Source: Apis mellifera (taxonomy: Eukaryota > Arthropoda > Insecta > Hymenoptera > Apidae). Taken from it: a stretch of 64,000 nt of DNA. Positions 39,601-48,168 of this stretch are shown piece by piece; position 1 is the stretch's first letter; each line of letters starts with the position of its first letter. The notes under the pieces were generated by a model. It saw only the letters and a program-made list of their open reading frames with translations, did not search any database and was not told the origin of the DNA. A program made the position numbers and the translations under genes. The DNA lies in assembly GCF_003254395.2 (NCBI RefSeq), contig NC_037638.1, positions 4,826,001 through 4,890,000 on the forward strand, in the 5' to 3' direction.

Positions 39601-42600
39601 TTTTTTTCAACGAACGATCCAACGGTTAAAATATTCTTTTGCTTCAAGCTTTTAAGCTTTTTTTTTTTTTTTTTTTTTTTAATTGTGTACGTACTAGGTT
39701 TCTTTCTAGATTGAAAATAACTCGAGTGAATTGTTGGAAATTGTTGAATCGTGAGTTTTGATATTTCATTGGTTTTGAAAAATACATTTATAAACGGGGA
39801 AAAAATTCGGGAATTATTGGAAATTTATCCTCCCCATGCCTTTTCATATTTGTATGCTTTGAAAGTTTTGGTTTTTTCAATTGAATGGCGTTCGGAGAGA
39901 AAATATTGGAATTTTATTCCTCCCCAACTATAAGCTTAATTTTTTTTTCTATTTTTTTTTTTCTTCTACAAATTCATCTTTCTTTTTTTTTTTGCATTAA
40001 CAATTATTTATTGGATACCTTTAACTGCTGATATTTTCTAATAAATTCTTATTATCTCAGTTATGGATTACATTCATAAGATTGGAACAATGCTTGTTGT
40101 TGTGCAACAAGCAATGATGCAAATTACTCGAATAGAATAAATTGTAAGGATTATTATAGTTCAACATTGTCGAGCCATTCACCATTGATGAATTATTAAT
40201 GAAAGAAGAAAATTACTAGTAGTGTCAGATAGAATGAAAAATAAGATATTTTTTTTTTTTTTGAGTGTACATTAAATGTTATATAAGAATGTTACATGTT
40301 CAATAAATAAAATAAAATTCTTTCACATATTTTCTAAATTTATCTTCTTATTTCTTGACAATCTCTTTTCTTTATTCTATTATTATTCTCAATTAAATAG
40401 TTATCTAACCTCCAAGTAAAATTGTATCACAATATTCATCAAATCAAGAAGAAAATTCTCTAAAAAATTCCTATCAAAACAATTACATCAATTGAATAAT
40501 ATCAAACAGGTAACCTAACCTCAAAAAAGAAAATGTATGTCATATTGAATCATACAAGCATCAAGCAATTAAATTTAACAAATTGCAAATTATAAGTTTT
40601 GTATCTTTATGGATTGATTGAAAATTAATGCAACATAATTTAAAAACAAAAGATCATTAAACCTAAGTTAAAAGTTAAAAGAATGATACATTAGCCACTA
40701 TGATTATTACTAACCAAATAACTATAAATGATAATCAAATATACAAATCACTATACAAATATAAAAATTAAAAAAATATAAAAATCACTATACACTATAA
40801 AAATTAATGCAACATAATTTGGAAACAAAAGATCATTAAACAAAAACTTAAATTAAAAGTTAAAAAAATGATATCATCAGCCACCATAATTATTATCATT
40901 AACCAAATAACTATAAATGATAATCAAATATACAAATCACTATACAAATATAAAAATTAAAAAAATATAAAAATCACTATACACTATAAAAATTAATGCA
41001 ACATAATTTGGAGACAAAAGATCATTAAACGAAAACTTAAGTTAAAAGTTAAAAGAATGATACATCATGATTATTATCACAGATCCAATTAATCAAATAA
41101 CTATAAATGATAATCAATCACTATACAAATTCCCATAAAGAAATCTATTATTAATGAACTCTAATGCACCTCTAAAATCTTTGTATCTCTGGAATACAAA
41201 CAAAGATGATTCTCTTTCTTTCTTCTAATTAAATTTCAAAACTCCTGTTACAAAGAGATTAAATTCTAATTAATTTTTTAATTCACACTGCATCTAACTA
41301 AATAAAAAGACATATTAATTGAACTGCTCTCATAAAATGAAATGTATATTTTTCTTTTTTGTACAAAATGGCGTGTAAAAAAAAGAAGAGGACAAAACAG
41401 GGGTGGTAAAACGACGATACAAGGCTTTGTCGATTGTCTTCCTCCTTGTTTTCGACTCGCGAGTTAGCCAGGGCAGACGGTCGAATTAAGCTTGGTTTTC
41501 ACAGCGGCCACGGGCCAAGATTCAATTGCCACCCTTTGGCTTTCGTCGCGGAGTGCTTTCGAAAATTAAGCGACATTGTGCCTTAACGAATGGGGATTCA
41601 AGCCTACATCTGGTCGAAAAAAAAAAAAAAAAGAAAAAAGAAAAAACACATCCAAGGGGCAAGGAGAACCGGAAGTGGAGGACTGGAAAGGAGGGGAGGG
41701 AAAATTCTATCGAACGAATTCGGTGTCGAGGAAAAAATTTTTACTTCCTTTGAGAGAAAGAAGATTTAAAAGTATCAGTGAAATATATAAGATGTTAAAT
41801 AATTATCTTTCAAAAAATTATATTCTATTATAACTTCGAAAGAAGATGATTTTAATTCTCAAAAACTGGCAATTAAACGATTAAGAAATCGAATATTTTT
41901 AATTAAAATTACATCGACTGATAGAAAAATAAATTAAATTATATAATTTAATTAAAAAGTAATTTCATCGTGTTTATACTTTTATATTTTTAGACAAATA
42001 AAATAAGAAATTAATTTCGAAACAAAAATCAAGGTAGAAATATATTCCAAAATTGACGGACTCGGAGTTGGCGAATAATATGGAGGAAAAAAAAAAAAAA
42101 AAAAAATATCCTTAGACGAAGGATCCTTATTCCACTGCTAAGCGCGATGGTAGAAACGTCGAGGCGGGCGTCGTTATTGCTCGATGCTGAGGTCAGTCTA
42201 CGTGACCGAGCAGATATTGCCTCCTACGACCACGGGTACCGCCGTAGTCACCAACATTAACCGCCATGAGCTCACCACCGAGGCAATAATGCCACGCCTC
42301 GAAAGATAGCCCCCCCCCCCCCCCCCTTGACCAGCATCTTTGTCCCAATATAGTTTCACCCACCCTCCCATCTCTTTCCGCTACCCCTTAACGAATCTTT
42401 TGCTCACCTTATATGGGGGGATTATATTTTCTTTTTATTTTTATTCTTTTGCCTCATCTTGAACGATTTCATTTTTTCTAGAATTGGGATTGATGGATTT
42501 TCGATCTATTCATGACACGTGGTAGAATTCTTTTTTTTTGAAAGGAAATATTTTTGGAATAATTGAAAAATCTTTATCTAAATATCTCTATCTAAATTCA

Positions 42601-43415
42601 TTGTGAATAAGCTTAATAATTTTTTTTTTCTCTAAAACGAGAATAATTAATATCCTATATATATATATATATGTATACATATGTAATATTATTTTTATTG
42701 ACTCTTTTTTTTTTTGTTTCAATCACCTAAGCGAAAACGTGGAGGAGAGATTTGTGAGGAAATTGCTCGACTCACCGTACATCTTCCCTTCGTCGGACAG
42801 GATGATTTTGCGTCGGCCGCATGGCGGATATATAGTGAGAGCTTCTTGGAAGCTCTGCTCGATATCCGGCGACCATACACCTTCCGCGTCCGCTGCCGAT
42901 AGGTCCTTCTCGTCCTGAAAAATACCAACCGAGCCAATGAGAAAAAATTTCTGCGAAGAAAATATCGTTAGAAACACTATTGAAATGTTTCTCATCTAAT
43001 TTTAATATAAAACGCTAATGAAAATGAATATTAGAAAATAATTATCGTGAAATCTAATTTAATCGTTATAAATCATAATTAAGAATATTAATAAATATAT
43101 AAAAACAATTAAGAAATCGTGTTGAATTGAAGTGTCATAACTTAAGTTTTTTAACTTTAATTAAAGCACAATTTTGAGGTTATGTCAACAAAATAAATCT
43201 CAACATGGCGTCCTTCGTACGTTGAAGCTGATTAAAAAAAATTATTCGAGATAAAAGTTGTATGATAATTGAAAGAGATATCGAACTTACATCGCTAATT
43301 TCGCCAACGTCGAGGTTCTTGGTATCCGAGCCGGAGCCGTTCGCGTCGGGCGGCGGCCCGGAACTCGTGGGAGTCCACGGCGCGGAAATGGTGTCGGCTG
43401 CAGCCACCGCACTGC
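6672..43415 (-). CDS. sd: Scalloped / TEAD transcription factor (8 coding exons; start codon upstream not certain)
   Basis: DNA-binding partner of Yorkie/YAP and Vestigial in the Hippo pathway; nuclear. Coding exons (minus): 43291-43415, 42776-42914, 17312-17442, 11607-11762, 8722-8937, 7758-7987, 7409-7643, 6672-6785. Phases agree throughout and give 447 residues from the first complete codon, or 395 if the 11.7-kb exon is skipped. An acidic/proline-rich N-terminal region (SAPWTPTSSGPPPD) leads into the TEA domain (about residues 53-129: GVWSPDIEQSFQEAL to SSHIQVLARRK). A proline-rich linker follows, then the C-terminal Yki/Vg-binding immunoglobulin-like domain (about 220-447). The conserved palmitoylated cysteine of TEADs is present in SPMCEYM (about residue 380), and the protein ends HHIYRLIKD-stop. 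Numbering excludes the residues encoded upstream of 43415. The TEA domain is interrupted by a 25.3-kb intron, often a sign of intronic regulation. Identity is certain; the N terminus is not. Confidence 0.97.
7409..7643 (-). CDS. sd: sd exon G (Yki/Vg-binding domain, palmitoylation site)
   Basis: Separated from exon F by only 114 bp; acceptor TTCATCAG, donor GTATGA. Reads YESNENMTITCSTKVCSFGK, then [20 protein letters not shown] and MNSVLENFTILQ. The Cys in SPMC is the residue autopalmitoylated in vertebrate TEADs. Ends phase 0. Confidence 0.98.
7758..7987 (-). CDS. sd: sd exon F (Yki/Vg-binding domain)
   Basis: Acceptor TTTTTTTGCAG, donor GTAAGT. Reads YHKHLFVHIGGSATYADPLL, then VDVRQIYDKFPEKKGGLKEL and FFLVKFWADLN, ending AGAFYGVTSQ. 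Core beta-sandwich of the TEAD C-terminal domain; 76 codons plus two bases completed by exon G. Confidence 0.98.
8722..8937 (-). CDS. sd: sd exon E (proline-rich linker and start of C-terminal domain)
   Basis: Acceptor GACTTTTCAG, donor GTAAGT; 72 codons, phase 0. Reads QFWQPGLQPGTSQDVKPF, then QAQPPPPWEGRAIATHKLRL and EFSAYMEHQRDQDI. WEGRAIATHK begins the co-activator-binding domain conserved from fly to human. Confidence 0.97.
11607..11762 (-). CDS. sd: sd exon D, probable cassette exon (vertebrate-like linker)
   Basis: Exactly 52 codons, phase 0 on both sides: acceptor GATTTGTTAG, donor GTAAGT. Reads DHAAKEKALQTMSSMSSAQI then VSAGSAIHNKMPPALVGPLA, ending VSYPGA. This closely follows the linker of vertebrate TEADs (KDKALQHMAAMSSAQIVSA), whereas the canonical fly protein as I recall it goes straight from KIKV to QFWQPG. 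The exon is GC-rich for this AT-rich locus. Open frame, both splice sites and homology support it; whether it is skipped in some transcripts is inference. Confidence 0.93.
11763..17311 (-). other. sd intron between exons C and D (5.5 kb)
   Basis: Contains GC-richer patches at about 12500-13150, 14270-14820 and 15500-16000, (GA)n runs at about 12838-12865, 14684-14706 and 16803-16827, and a pyrimidine-rich stretch at 14390-14500. The frames here have low-complexity or incoherent sequence. I see no exon that must be added. Confidence 0.75.
17312..17442 (-). CDS. sd: sd exon C (TEA domain, recognition helix)
   Basis: Acceptor TATGTTTCAG, donor GTGAGT; 44 codons. Encodes RNELIARYIKLRTGKTRTRK then QVSSHIQVLARRKLREIQ, including the DNA-recognition helix and basic nuclear localisation stretch. 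It ends in phase 0 at Val, so it can splice either to the 11.7-kb exon or directly to the 8.9-kb exon. Confidence 0.98.
20676..20734 (+). repeat. Dispersed repeat copy 1 (about 59 bp)
   Basis: Nearly identical to 21438-21496. Shares GGATAATTGATTTGAGGTTA then GGTTCTTACC and GTATATATTAAC, differing by about an indel and one substitution. Contains the TTAGG-like motif. Confidence 0.85.
21438..21496 (+). repeat. Dispersed repeat copy 2 (about 59 bp)
   Basis: Second copy of the 20676-20734 element, about 760 bp away in the same orientation with unrelated intervening sequence. Confidence 0.85.
23290..24180. other. C-rich, strand-asymmetric intronic segment
   Basis: About 900 bp in which the plus strand is strongly C- and CT-rich, hence G-rich in the sd pre-mRNA, with (ACC)n at about 23458-23478 and (CCG)-type repeats at about 24108-24130. 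Long frames on both strands result from the low stop density and are proline/arginine-rich; none resembles a protein I know. Confidence 0.6.
25032..25066 (-). other. G-quadruplex-type tract
   Basis: On the minus strand, runs of 3-5 G separated by one to four bases across about 35 bp. On the sd sense strand it would be transcribed in the large intron. Structure is predicted from pattern only. Confidence 0.55.
26494..26730 (+). repeat. Diverged dispersed repeat, copy 1
   Basis: Resembles 40372-40565 over its length: shared ATTATTCTC, AAAATTGTATC-CAATATTC, CTAAAAAATTCC, AACAGGTAACCTAACCTC and ATTGAATCA blocks in the same order. It is followed at 26801 by another AACCTAACCTC motif. Confidence 0.7.
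29270..30060 (+). repeat. Degenerate tandem array, period roughly 160-180 bp, about 4-5 copies
   Basis: Repeating order of AATCAT, a TTCAAATATTTACC-like segment, AATTTTCTTGCAAT-like segment, a short run of AATATAAAA and AATAAAATTTCT, seen near 29285, 29360, 29525, 29735 and 29905. Copies are diverged, so the boundaries are approximate. Confidence 0.6.
33474..33570 (+). repeat. CCGAA-rich dispersed repeat, copy 1
   Basis: Matches the reverse complement of 63922-64000: TTCGAAGTTA, then CGCGAYCTC, then GCCCGAATTTTTCCGATCT and CCCGAA. Lies in the sd large intron. Confidence 0.75.
33649..33695. repeat. (AT)n microsatellite
   Basis: About 23 uninterrupted AT units in the sd large intron. Confidence 0.97.
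34533..34554. repeat. Perfect 22-bp palindrome
   Basis: Self-complementary sequence built from TCTGATC and GATATC units, each half TCTGATCTGAT. It lies about 100 bp from the hairpin at 34653. Confidence 0.9.
34653..34719. ncRNA. MicroRNA-like hairpin candidate
   Basis: GATGCAATGGTTAACAG (34653-34669) pairs with GATGTTTGTCTATTGCATC (34701-34719): about 15 of 17 positions with two wobbles, one mismatch and one bulge, and a loop of roughly 30 nt. The stem continues only weakly outward. I do not recognise a known microRNA seed. It could be a chance foldback; strand is undetermined. Confidence 0.25.
38521..38912 (+). repeat. Tandem repeat, about 150 bp x 2.6
   Basis: Copies begin at 38521, 38675 and 38824 (periods 154 and 149). 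Each carries AATTCCAAGCAACCAATCTC (changed in copy 3), an ATCGATCGA block, and copies 1-2 a CGATCTGATCAGAAA palindromic block. The third copy is more diverged. Minus-strand frames here are translations of the repeat, not genes. Confidence 0.9.
39184..39209 (-). other. G-quadruplex-type tract
   Basis: Minus strand reads G6-A-G4-A-G4-A-G4-T-G4, an ideal four-or-more-run pattern with single-base loops, inside the sd large intron on the sense strand. Confidence 0.65.
40372..40565 (+). repeat. Diverged dispersed repeat, copy 2
   Basis: Second copy of the element at 26494-26730, with small indels. Both lie in the sd large intron in the same orientation. Confidence 0.7.
40621..41125 (+). repeat. 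Tandem repeat, about 180 bp x 3
   Basis: Copies begin at 40621, 40800 and 40989 with AAAATTAATGCAACATAATT, followed by AAAGATCATTAAAC and ATAACTATAAATGATAATCA. Copies 1 and 2 share more length; copy 3 breaks down after 41120. Confidence 0.9.
42160..42301. repeat. 142-bp foldback with competing stems
   Basis: The outer arms 42160-42186 and 42276-42301 are imperfect inverted repeats: CGAGGCGGGCGTCGTTATTG faces CAATAATGCCACGCCTCG. A third segment, ATATTGCCTC near 42212-42221, can instead pair with GAGGCAATAAT near 42280-42290, so two structures compete for the 3' arm. A further CTACG...CGTAG stem lies inside. GC-rich against AT-rich flanks; about 470 bp inside the intron from exon B's donor. 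Confidence 0.65.
42310..42326. repeat. Poly(C) tract, 17 bp
   Basis: Seventeen consecutive C directly after the foldback; unusual in such an AT-rich locus. Confidence 0.95.
42776..42914 (-). CDS. sd: sd exon B (TEA domain, first half)
   Basis: Acceptor TATTTTTCAG, donor GTGAGT; 46 codons plus one base. Encodes DEKDLSAADAEGVWSPD, then EQSFQEALTIYPPCGRRK and IILSDEGKMYG, the first helix and loop of the TEA domain, nearly identical to fly and vertebrate TEADs. Confidence 0.98.
43291..43415 (-). CDS. sd: sd exon A (N-terminal region)
   Basis: Acceptor TTGTTACAG, donor GTAAGT; one codon is shared with an upstream exon. Encodes SAVAAADTISAPWTP, DANGSGSDTKNLD and VGEISD, matching the fly Sd N-terminal region before the TEA domain (PWTP and KNLDVG motifs). 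It contains no in-frame ATG, so translation must begin upstream or at a non-ATG codon. Reading back into the intron adds ATG TGG TTG ATT GTT ACA, preceded by an in-frame TAA, a possible alternative first exon. Confidence 0.92.
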
Positions 43416-44346
43416 CTGTAACAATCAACCACATTCGTTACTTCTCCGCTCCCGATATATCTCATCCACGTGTACGATCTTTTTAAATTTTCCTCTTTTA
43501 ATCTGGTAAAAACAAAATCTTTTCAAAAATCTGTCCAAAGATAAAGAGATAAAGAAAAGAAGGAGAAAAATTAAATATAAAAGTGAAAGAAAAATTAAAA
43601 GTGACAGTATACATTTTGCAAAATGTCTTTGGTGATGTAAATTTATTTAATTGATGTACAATTTCAAAATGTAATTAGAAACATTAATATTTAATAGACA
43701 ATAATATCTTTTGAATTAGAATTTCCCAATATATCCAAATTAAATGAATTTTTAATGATCCTCAACAATCATATACCATACTATCCTCAAATGTGTTGTT
43801 GTGTTCCTATAGCGATCACTGTAAGAAAAAAAAACATCTAAAAATTTTCTACTAAAATTCATTAAAAAAAATTATTATCCCAATCGTATATAAAATCAAC
43901 ATAAGATAAATCCTTTATTCTCAAATATATACATTCACTTTCGACTATCTCACAAAATTCCAAAAGAAAAAAGAAAAGAAAAAAGAAAGAAAGATAAAAA
44001 AAAAAATAATACAATAATAAAAGACTATAAACAAACGTGAGTGAATCGAATTACTGTGAACGGTTCGCCCCGTGGCGTGGCAGCGCGCGTATCATATCAG
44101 CGCATCCCGATCCTCGAGCTGGCCCCGCATCGTGGCGAACGAATAAGATTTACACCGTCGCACCTCGGACATATCTCGGGTCTGCGGTGGCCGCGTGACG
44201 GAATCCGCGCGGCTCGCTCGTTTTCGAGGCTTGGAATATCGCCGATACCCGCCAACACGCGCACCACACGCACCCAAACGGTCGGCGAAACCGGGCCGAG
44301 TGTAGTACCAATGATGTAAACAAGGACGGACAGCCGCGAGCCGCGG

Positions 44347-44426
44347 CACAGAGCGAGACGGACCGAGCGAGAACGAAATTAACCGATCGGGGGCGAGACA
44401 GGCCGAGTGGAAACGAAATTAACCGA
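44347..44426 (+). repeat. 40-bp tandem duplication in the GC-rich block
   Basis: Two units share ACGAAATTAACCGA (44373 and 44413) in CGAG-rich context, period 40 bp. A weaker third match (ACGAGACGGAACGAG) follows near 44498. Confidence 0.7.
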
Positions 44427-44523
44427 GGCGGAACGAGGCAAGACGATCGGATGGTGGATAGAAGCGCGCGAAAATTTCACCGTTTCGCGGGGTTTAACGA
44501 GACGGAACGAGATCAACGGTTAC

Positions 44524-44527
44524 GCAT
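44524..44527 (-). CDS. sd: Candidate sd initiator codon: last codon plus one base of an upstream exon
   Basis: On the minus strand CCCCAG-ATG-C is followed by a possible donor GTAACC. Spliced to exon A it would give M-R-S-A-V-A-A-A-D in frame, with an in-frame TGA 54 nt upstream of the ATG, so this would be the only possible ATG of that exon. The donor is not strong and the start context is poor (C at -3). Another strong donor at 46371 ends a frame with no ATG. This is a hypothesis needing transcript data. Confidence 0.3.
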
Positions 44528-44700
44528 CTGGGGAGGTGGGGTGGCGGCCGCTCGTGGACGAGGGTGGTGGTGGAAAAATCAGCACGTGAAAAATCGTGGA
44601 ACGGCAGTTGGCGCGGGAGATTCGCTCTGTGTACGCCGTGGAGCAACAAGTGTTCCTTGATATCGCGTATCACTGCTTGGATAGGTGGTAGGGGAAGCTC

Positions 44701-44722
44701 GTAGGCGGTACACTCCGCCTAC
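44701..44722. repeat. Perfect hairpin, 8-bp stem
   Basis: GTAGGCGG and CCGCCTAC flank a six-base loop. All stem pairs are Watson-Crick and GC-rich, so it would be stable in RNA from either strand. Confidence 0.85.
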
Positions 44723-45523
44723 AGGGGGTGGAGTGTGTGTGTTAAGCCCCCGGAAGAGCCTCGAGCGCTGTTCGGTGTTCCGACCGCAATACCGGATCCC
44801 TTGAAAGCGGCGACGAACCCCCGTGTACACGCCGCGTACGACGACGAAACTGGGGGGAAACTGCATCGTGTCGCGTTCCTCGCGAGCCTCTAATCTCGGC
44901 CGCCACCGACGAATACGAAAGCTTTGCCTTTGGCTTTTCTGCTCCTTCGATGCGTGACGAGGTGGTAGCTTCCGATTGGCCGAAGTTGTTGGATTTAATT
45001 CGAGGATGGGGATGACGTGATTATAAAAATAAATATGGATTCTTCTCGATCGAAAATGTATTTTAAAATAAGAATTTTAACGAAGCTATGTAACGTGATT
45101 ATAAAAATAAATATTATTCGTTGATATTCGTATTCGGACCAAATAAGAACATAATATAAATTCTAAAACGTGTAATTTTTGAGAACCAAAATTAATTATC
45201 ACCTATTTTTGTTTATAAATTCTAAAAAAAAATTATATTGTTCAAAAATAAAAATAAAAAAAAAAGAACTAGTGGATAATCAGATCTATGCCACAGATCA
45301 TCTGCTCAGCGTTGTTTCGCTCTCTAAATATTCGCGTGCGGGCACAATATGCACAAGCCGCTGGAAATGAGCGTAGCTTTAATAGAGACGCGAGCACGGA
45401 CAGAGATGGCCACGCACACGCGTATGCGACCGCCTATCTCTCTAAACTCCGTGACTAACCGTGTACGTCCTTATGTAAATGTTAACCCCGTATATACATA
45501 TATATACATATATATATAAAGAA

Positions 45524-45810
45524 AACACAAGGAAATATAGAAACACGAGTAAATTGTAATTGTATTTATAATTAAAAAATAATCGAAACAAAATGTTTAA
45601 AATTCGAATAAAGTGGATTTATTACGTGCCTATATTATCTCCTTTATTATATAGCTCGTTAGATTTTTAACACAAGGAAATATAGAAACACGAGTAAATT
45701 GTAATTGTATTTATAATTAAAAAATAATCGAAACAAAATGTTTAAAATTCGAATAAAGTGGATTTATTACTATATTATTTCCTTTATTATATAGCTCGTT
45801 AGATTTTTAT
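45524..45810 (+). repeat. Tandem duplication, about 145 bp x 2
   Basis: Copies start at 45524 and 45669 with AACACAAGGAAATATAGAAA and run to TATATAGCTCGTTAGATTTT. They are nearly identical apart from a five-base indel after TTTATTAC and one substitution, so the duplication is recent. Confidence 0.95.
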
Positions 45811-46370
45811 TTTTGGAAAAATTTTATGGAAAAGAATAAAAAGAAAATAACTCGTGTATTATAATTCCATTTGTCTAGATTGACCCTTATACACAAACAG
45901 ATTACTGCTTCTACTTTCTATTTCATTTCCACAACGTTTATTTCTAATCCAAGTTCGAACAATATTCTATCGACACTTGTGAAACATCGTTGTATACACG
46001 CACACCTATACACGCGAGGCAGTAAGTCGTAAGCGTGCACGCGAGGCGTAATGCCAGCGCGGCAGAAAGCATAGATCATGGCGGATGACGCATGGTTGCA
46101 TTCGGCCGGCAGAGGGATGGAAATGCGCGGATGAAGGATAGGGAATGGCCGGGTCAGCCGTGATACGGCGCAGGAACTCGAGCAGAGGAGGGTGGGGCGG
46201 GAGAAAGCATTTTGGAATGTCGTGGCTACTCCCGGTCACGGGGAGATCCCGGAACACGTCCTTGTCCAGGCGACGCACGCCTTGCCACCCCCCTCCACAA
46301 CTCCGCCTAGACTCTCCTTCCCCCCCTCCCCTCTTCTCCTGTGTGTTCACGCATAACTAAATTTTCTTAC

Positions 46371-46440
46371 CTCCTTTTCGCCTCGACCGCGACAATTCTG
46401 GCCTGGTCGCAGGACTTGGATAACAGTTGGTATGGATGGA
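46371..46440 (-). other. Possible sd 5' leader exon end (strong donor)
   Basis: Minus-strand CGAAAAGGAG is followed by a near-consensus donor GTAAGAAA at 46363-46370. The frame that would join exon A is open back to a TAA but has no ATG, so if used it is non-coding or depends on an internal exon. The upstream limit is arbitrary. Confidence 0.25.
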
Positions 46441-46668
46441 TGGAGGGTTAGAGTGAAAGTTTCGAGTTTGGGTGTGTATGTGTATATATATCTGTTGTGT
46501 GTATATGGGGGAGGGTGTGAGGAGGATTTTGGAGTTTAGGTATGGGGCATTGAGGTATTGATTGTTGTAGGTGGTTTAACTGTTTTAACCGTTGGGAGAT
46601 ATATGGAGGAGTGGAATTCTGATTGCATTGGGGTGGGATGGGAAGTACTGATTGGTAGTTAGGCTGGT

Positions 46669-47215
46669 AGTAATTATATAAGTACTGTTTCTTTTCATTT
46701 ATGTTTTGGTTAGGATTTTATAATACCTCTAAATATTGTACAATATGATATGCTTATTTAACAAATATGGTAAAAAAGTAATTATATAAATACTATTTCT
46801 TTTGATTTATATTTTGGTTAGGATTTTCTTATTATATATTTGTAAATATTGTAAAAAAGATGGTAAAAATATATATGTATATTAATATATTATTATATAT
46901 TTGTAAATATTGTACAATATGATATGTATGCTTATTTAATTGTGGTAACAAATATGGTAACAAAAATAGTAATTATATAAATACTATTTCTTTTTATTTA
47001 TGTTTTGGTTAGGATTTTCTAATACTTCTAGATATTGTACAATATAATATGTATTATTTAATTGTAGTAACAAATATGGTAAAAATAGTAATTATATAAA
47101 TACTATTTCTTTTGATTTATATTTTGTTTAGGATTTTCTTATTATATATTTCTAAATATGATATGTATTCTTATTTAATTGTGGTTAAACAAATATAATA
47201 AAAATAGTTCTTTTT
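46669..47215 (+). repeat. Degenerate tandem array, 4 copies
   Basis: Copies begin at 46669, 46777, 46968 and 47087 with AGTAATTATATAA, then ACT-TTTCTTTT-ATTTAT and TTAGGATTTT, then AATATTGTACAATATGATATG in most copies. Spacings are 108, 191 and 119 bp. Confidence 0.85.
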
Positions 47216-47846
47216 TCAGGTTGATAAATTAGATTTGAAGATTTACAATTGAAGGAAAGTAATGTTATTTTCCTTTTAAATTATCTGGATAGATTATCAG
47301 AAATTTTCTTGCCAAAACAATTCAACTATCACCACTGATATCATTCATGCAACTTACATCTAATTCAAAATCATGATTACCCAATATTTTCTGATCACAT
47401 CAAGAAGATCCTCCATCAACCAAAAACAAGCCACGATTCAACCATAATGTACCCAATATACCAACAACTCTACCCCCCTCAATTCTCCCTCTAAAAAAAA
47501 ATAAACACACACGCTCTCATCTTTGCTCAATCATATCAGCACACCTCTTCCACCCCCGCTCGTTCAATCCCCCAATCTAACCGGCGCCCCTCTCTCTAAC
47601 ATCAAACAACCGATCTCCCTGAAAACTGAACGCTAGTAAATACACTCGACAACCGGCCCCTCCCCTCCCCCTTCATCCTCGGTGATATCGGTGACATCGG
47701 TAAATCGTTCGAAGCAGCTTTATCCTTGAGCAAACGCGCGTCACAGAGAGCCGCGCATCCGGTCCTCCCCGGGGGTGTTCGTAAATGGCGTGTTCGTGGT
47801 GGTGGCTCGTAGGGCTAAGCTGTAAATTTGGCGTATAACCATCGAA

Positions 47847-47869
47847 GGGAAGGAGGGGAGGGGAGGGGA
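47847..47869 (+). other. G-quadruplex-type tract upstream of sd
   Basis: Plus strand has one G3 and three G4 runs with loops AAGGA, A and A, in the GC-rich patch at 47.8-48.4 kb. Confidence 0.5.
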
Positions 47870-48168
47870 GTTAGCTCTGGTCGAGTAGGCCAGAGAGCTC
47901 CCGTGTGCGTGGGTGGTTGTCTGCCGCCGCCGACGCCGCCACCTGGGCGGCGTGTACGTGCATATACGGACGCGCGCGCGTGCACGTGTGCGCGGAAGGG
48001 TGAGACAGGAGAGGAGGTGGGGGTCGTGGAAGCATTCATAGCACAGGGACCAGAGGGTGGCTTCGGTGGAATGCGTCCCGTTTAATATCGCGGAACATTA
48101 TATATCGCCTCTCTTGTCCCTACGTTGCCCGCTACCGCTATAACACGTACAAACACGCGCGTATACAT

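Larger units (their letters stand above)
17443..42775 (-). other. sd large intron (25.3 kb) inside the TEA domain
   Basis: Splits the TEA domain between Gly and Arg. Mostly AT-rich with repeat arrays (29.3, 38.5, 40.6 kb), C-rich plus-strand tracts (23.3-24.2, 25.0, 39.2 kb), a foldback (42160-42301), a hairpin (34.65 kb) and GC-richer patches (28.6, 30.1, 35.5 kb) that could be enhancers. No nested gene with coherent coding sequence was recognised on either strand. Confidence 0.8.
44041..44900 (-). promoter_or_regulatory. GC-rich block, probable sd 5' leader/promoter region
   Basis: A CpG- and GC-rich stretch in an otherwise AT-rich region, starting about 0.6 kb upstream of the first recognised sd exon. 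It holds a 40-bp direct duplication (44347-44426), an 8-bp-stem perfect hairpin (44701-44722) and the candidate start codon at 44527. No open frame on either strand looks protein-coding. Composition and position suggest promoter or 5' UTR; the transcription start cannot be placed. Confidence 0.4.
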
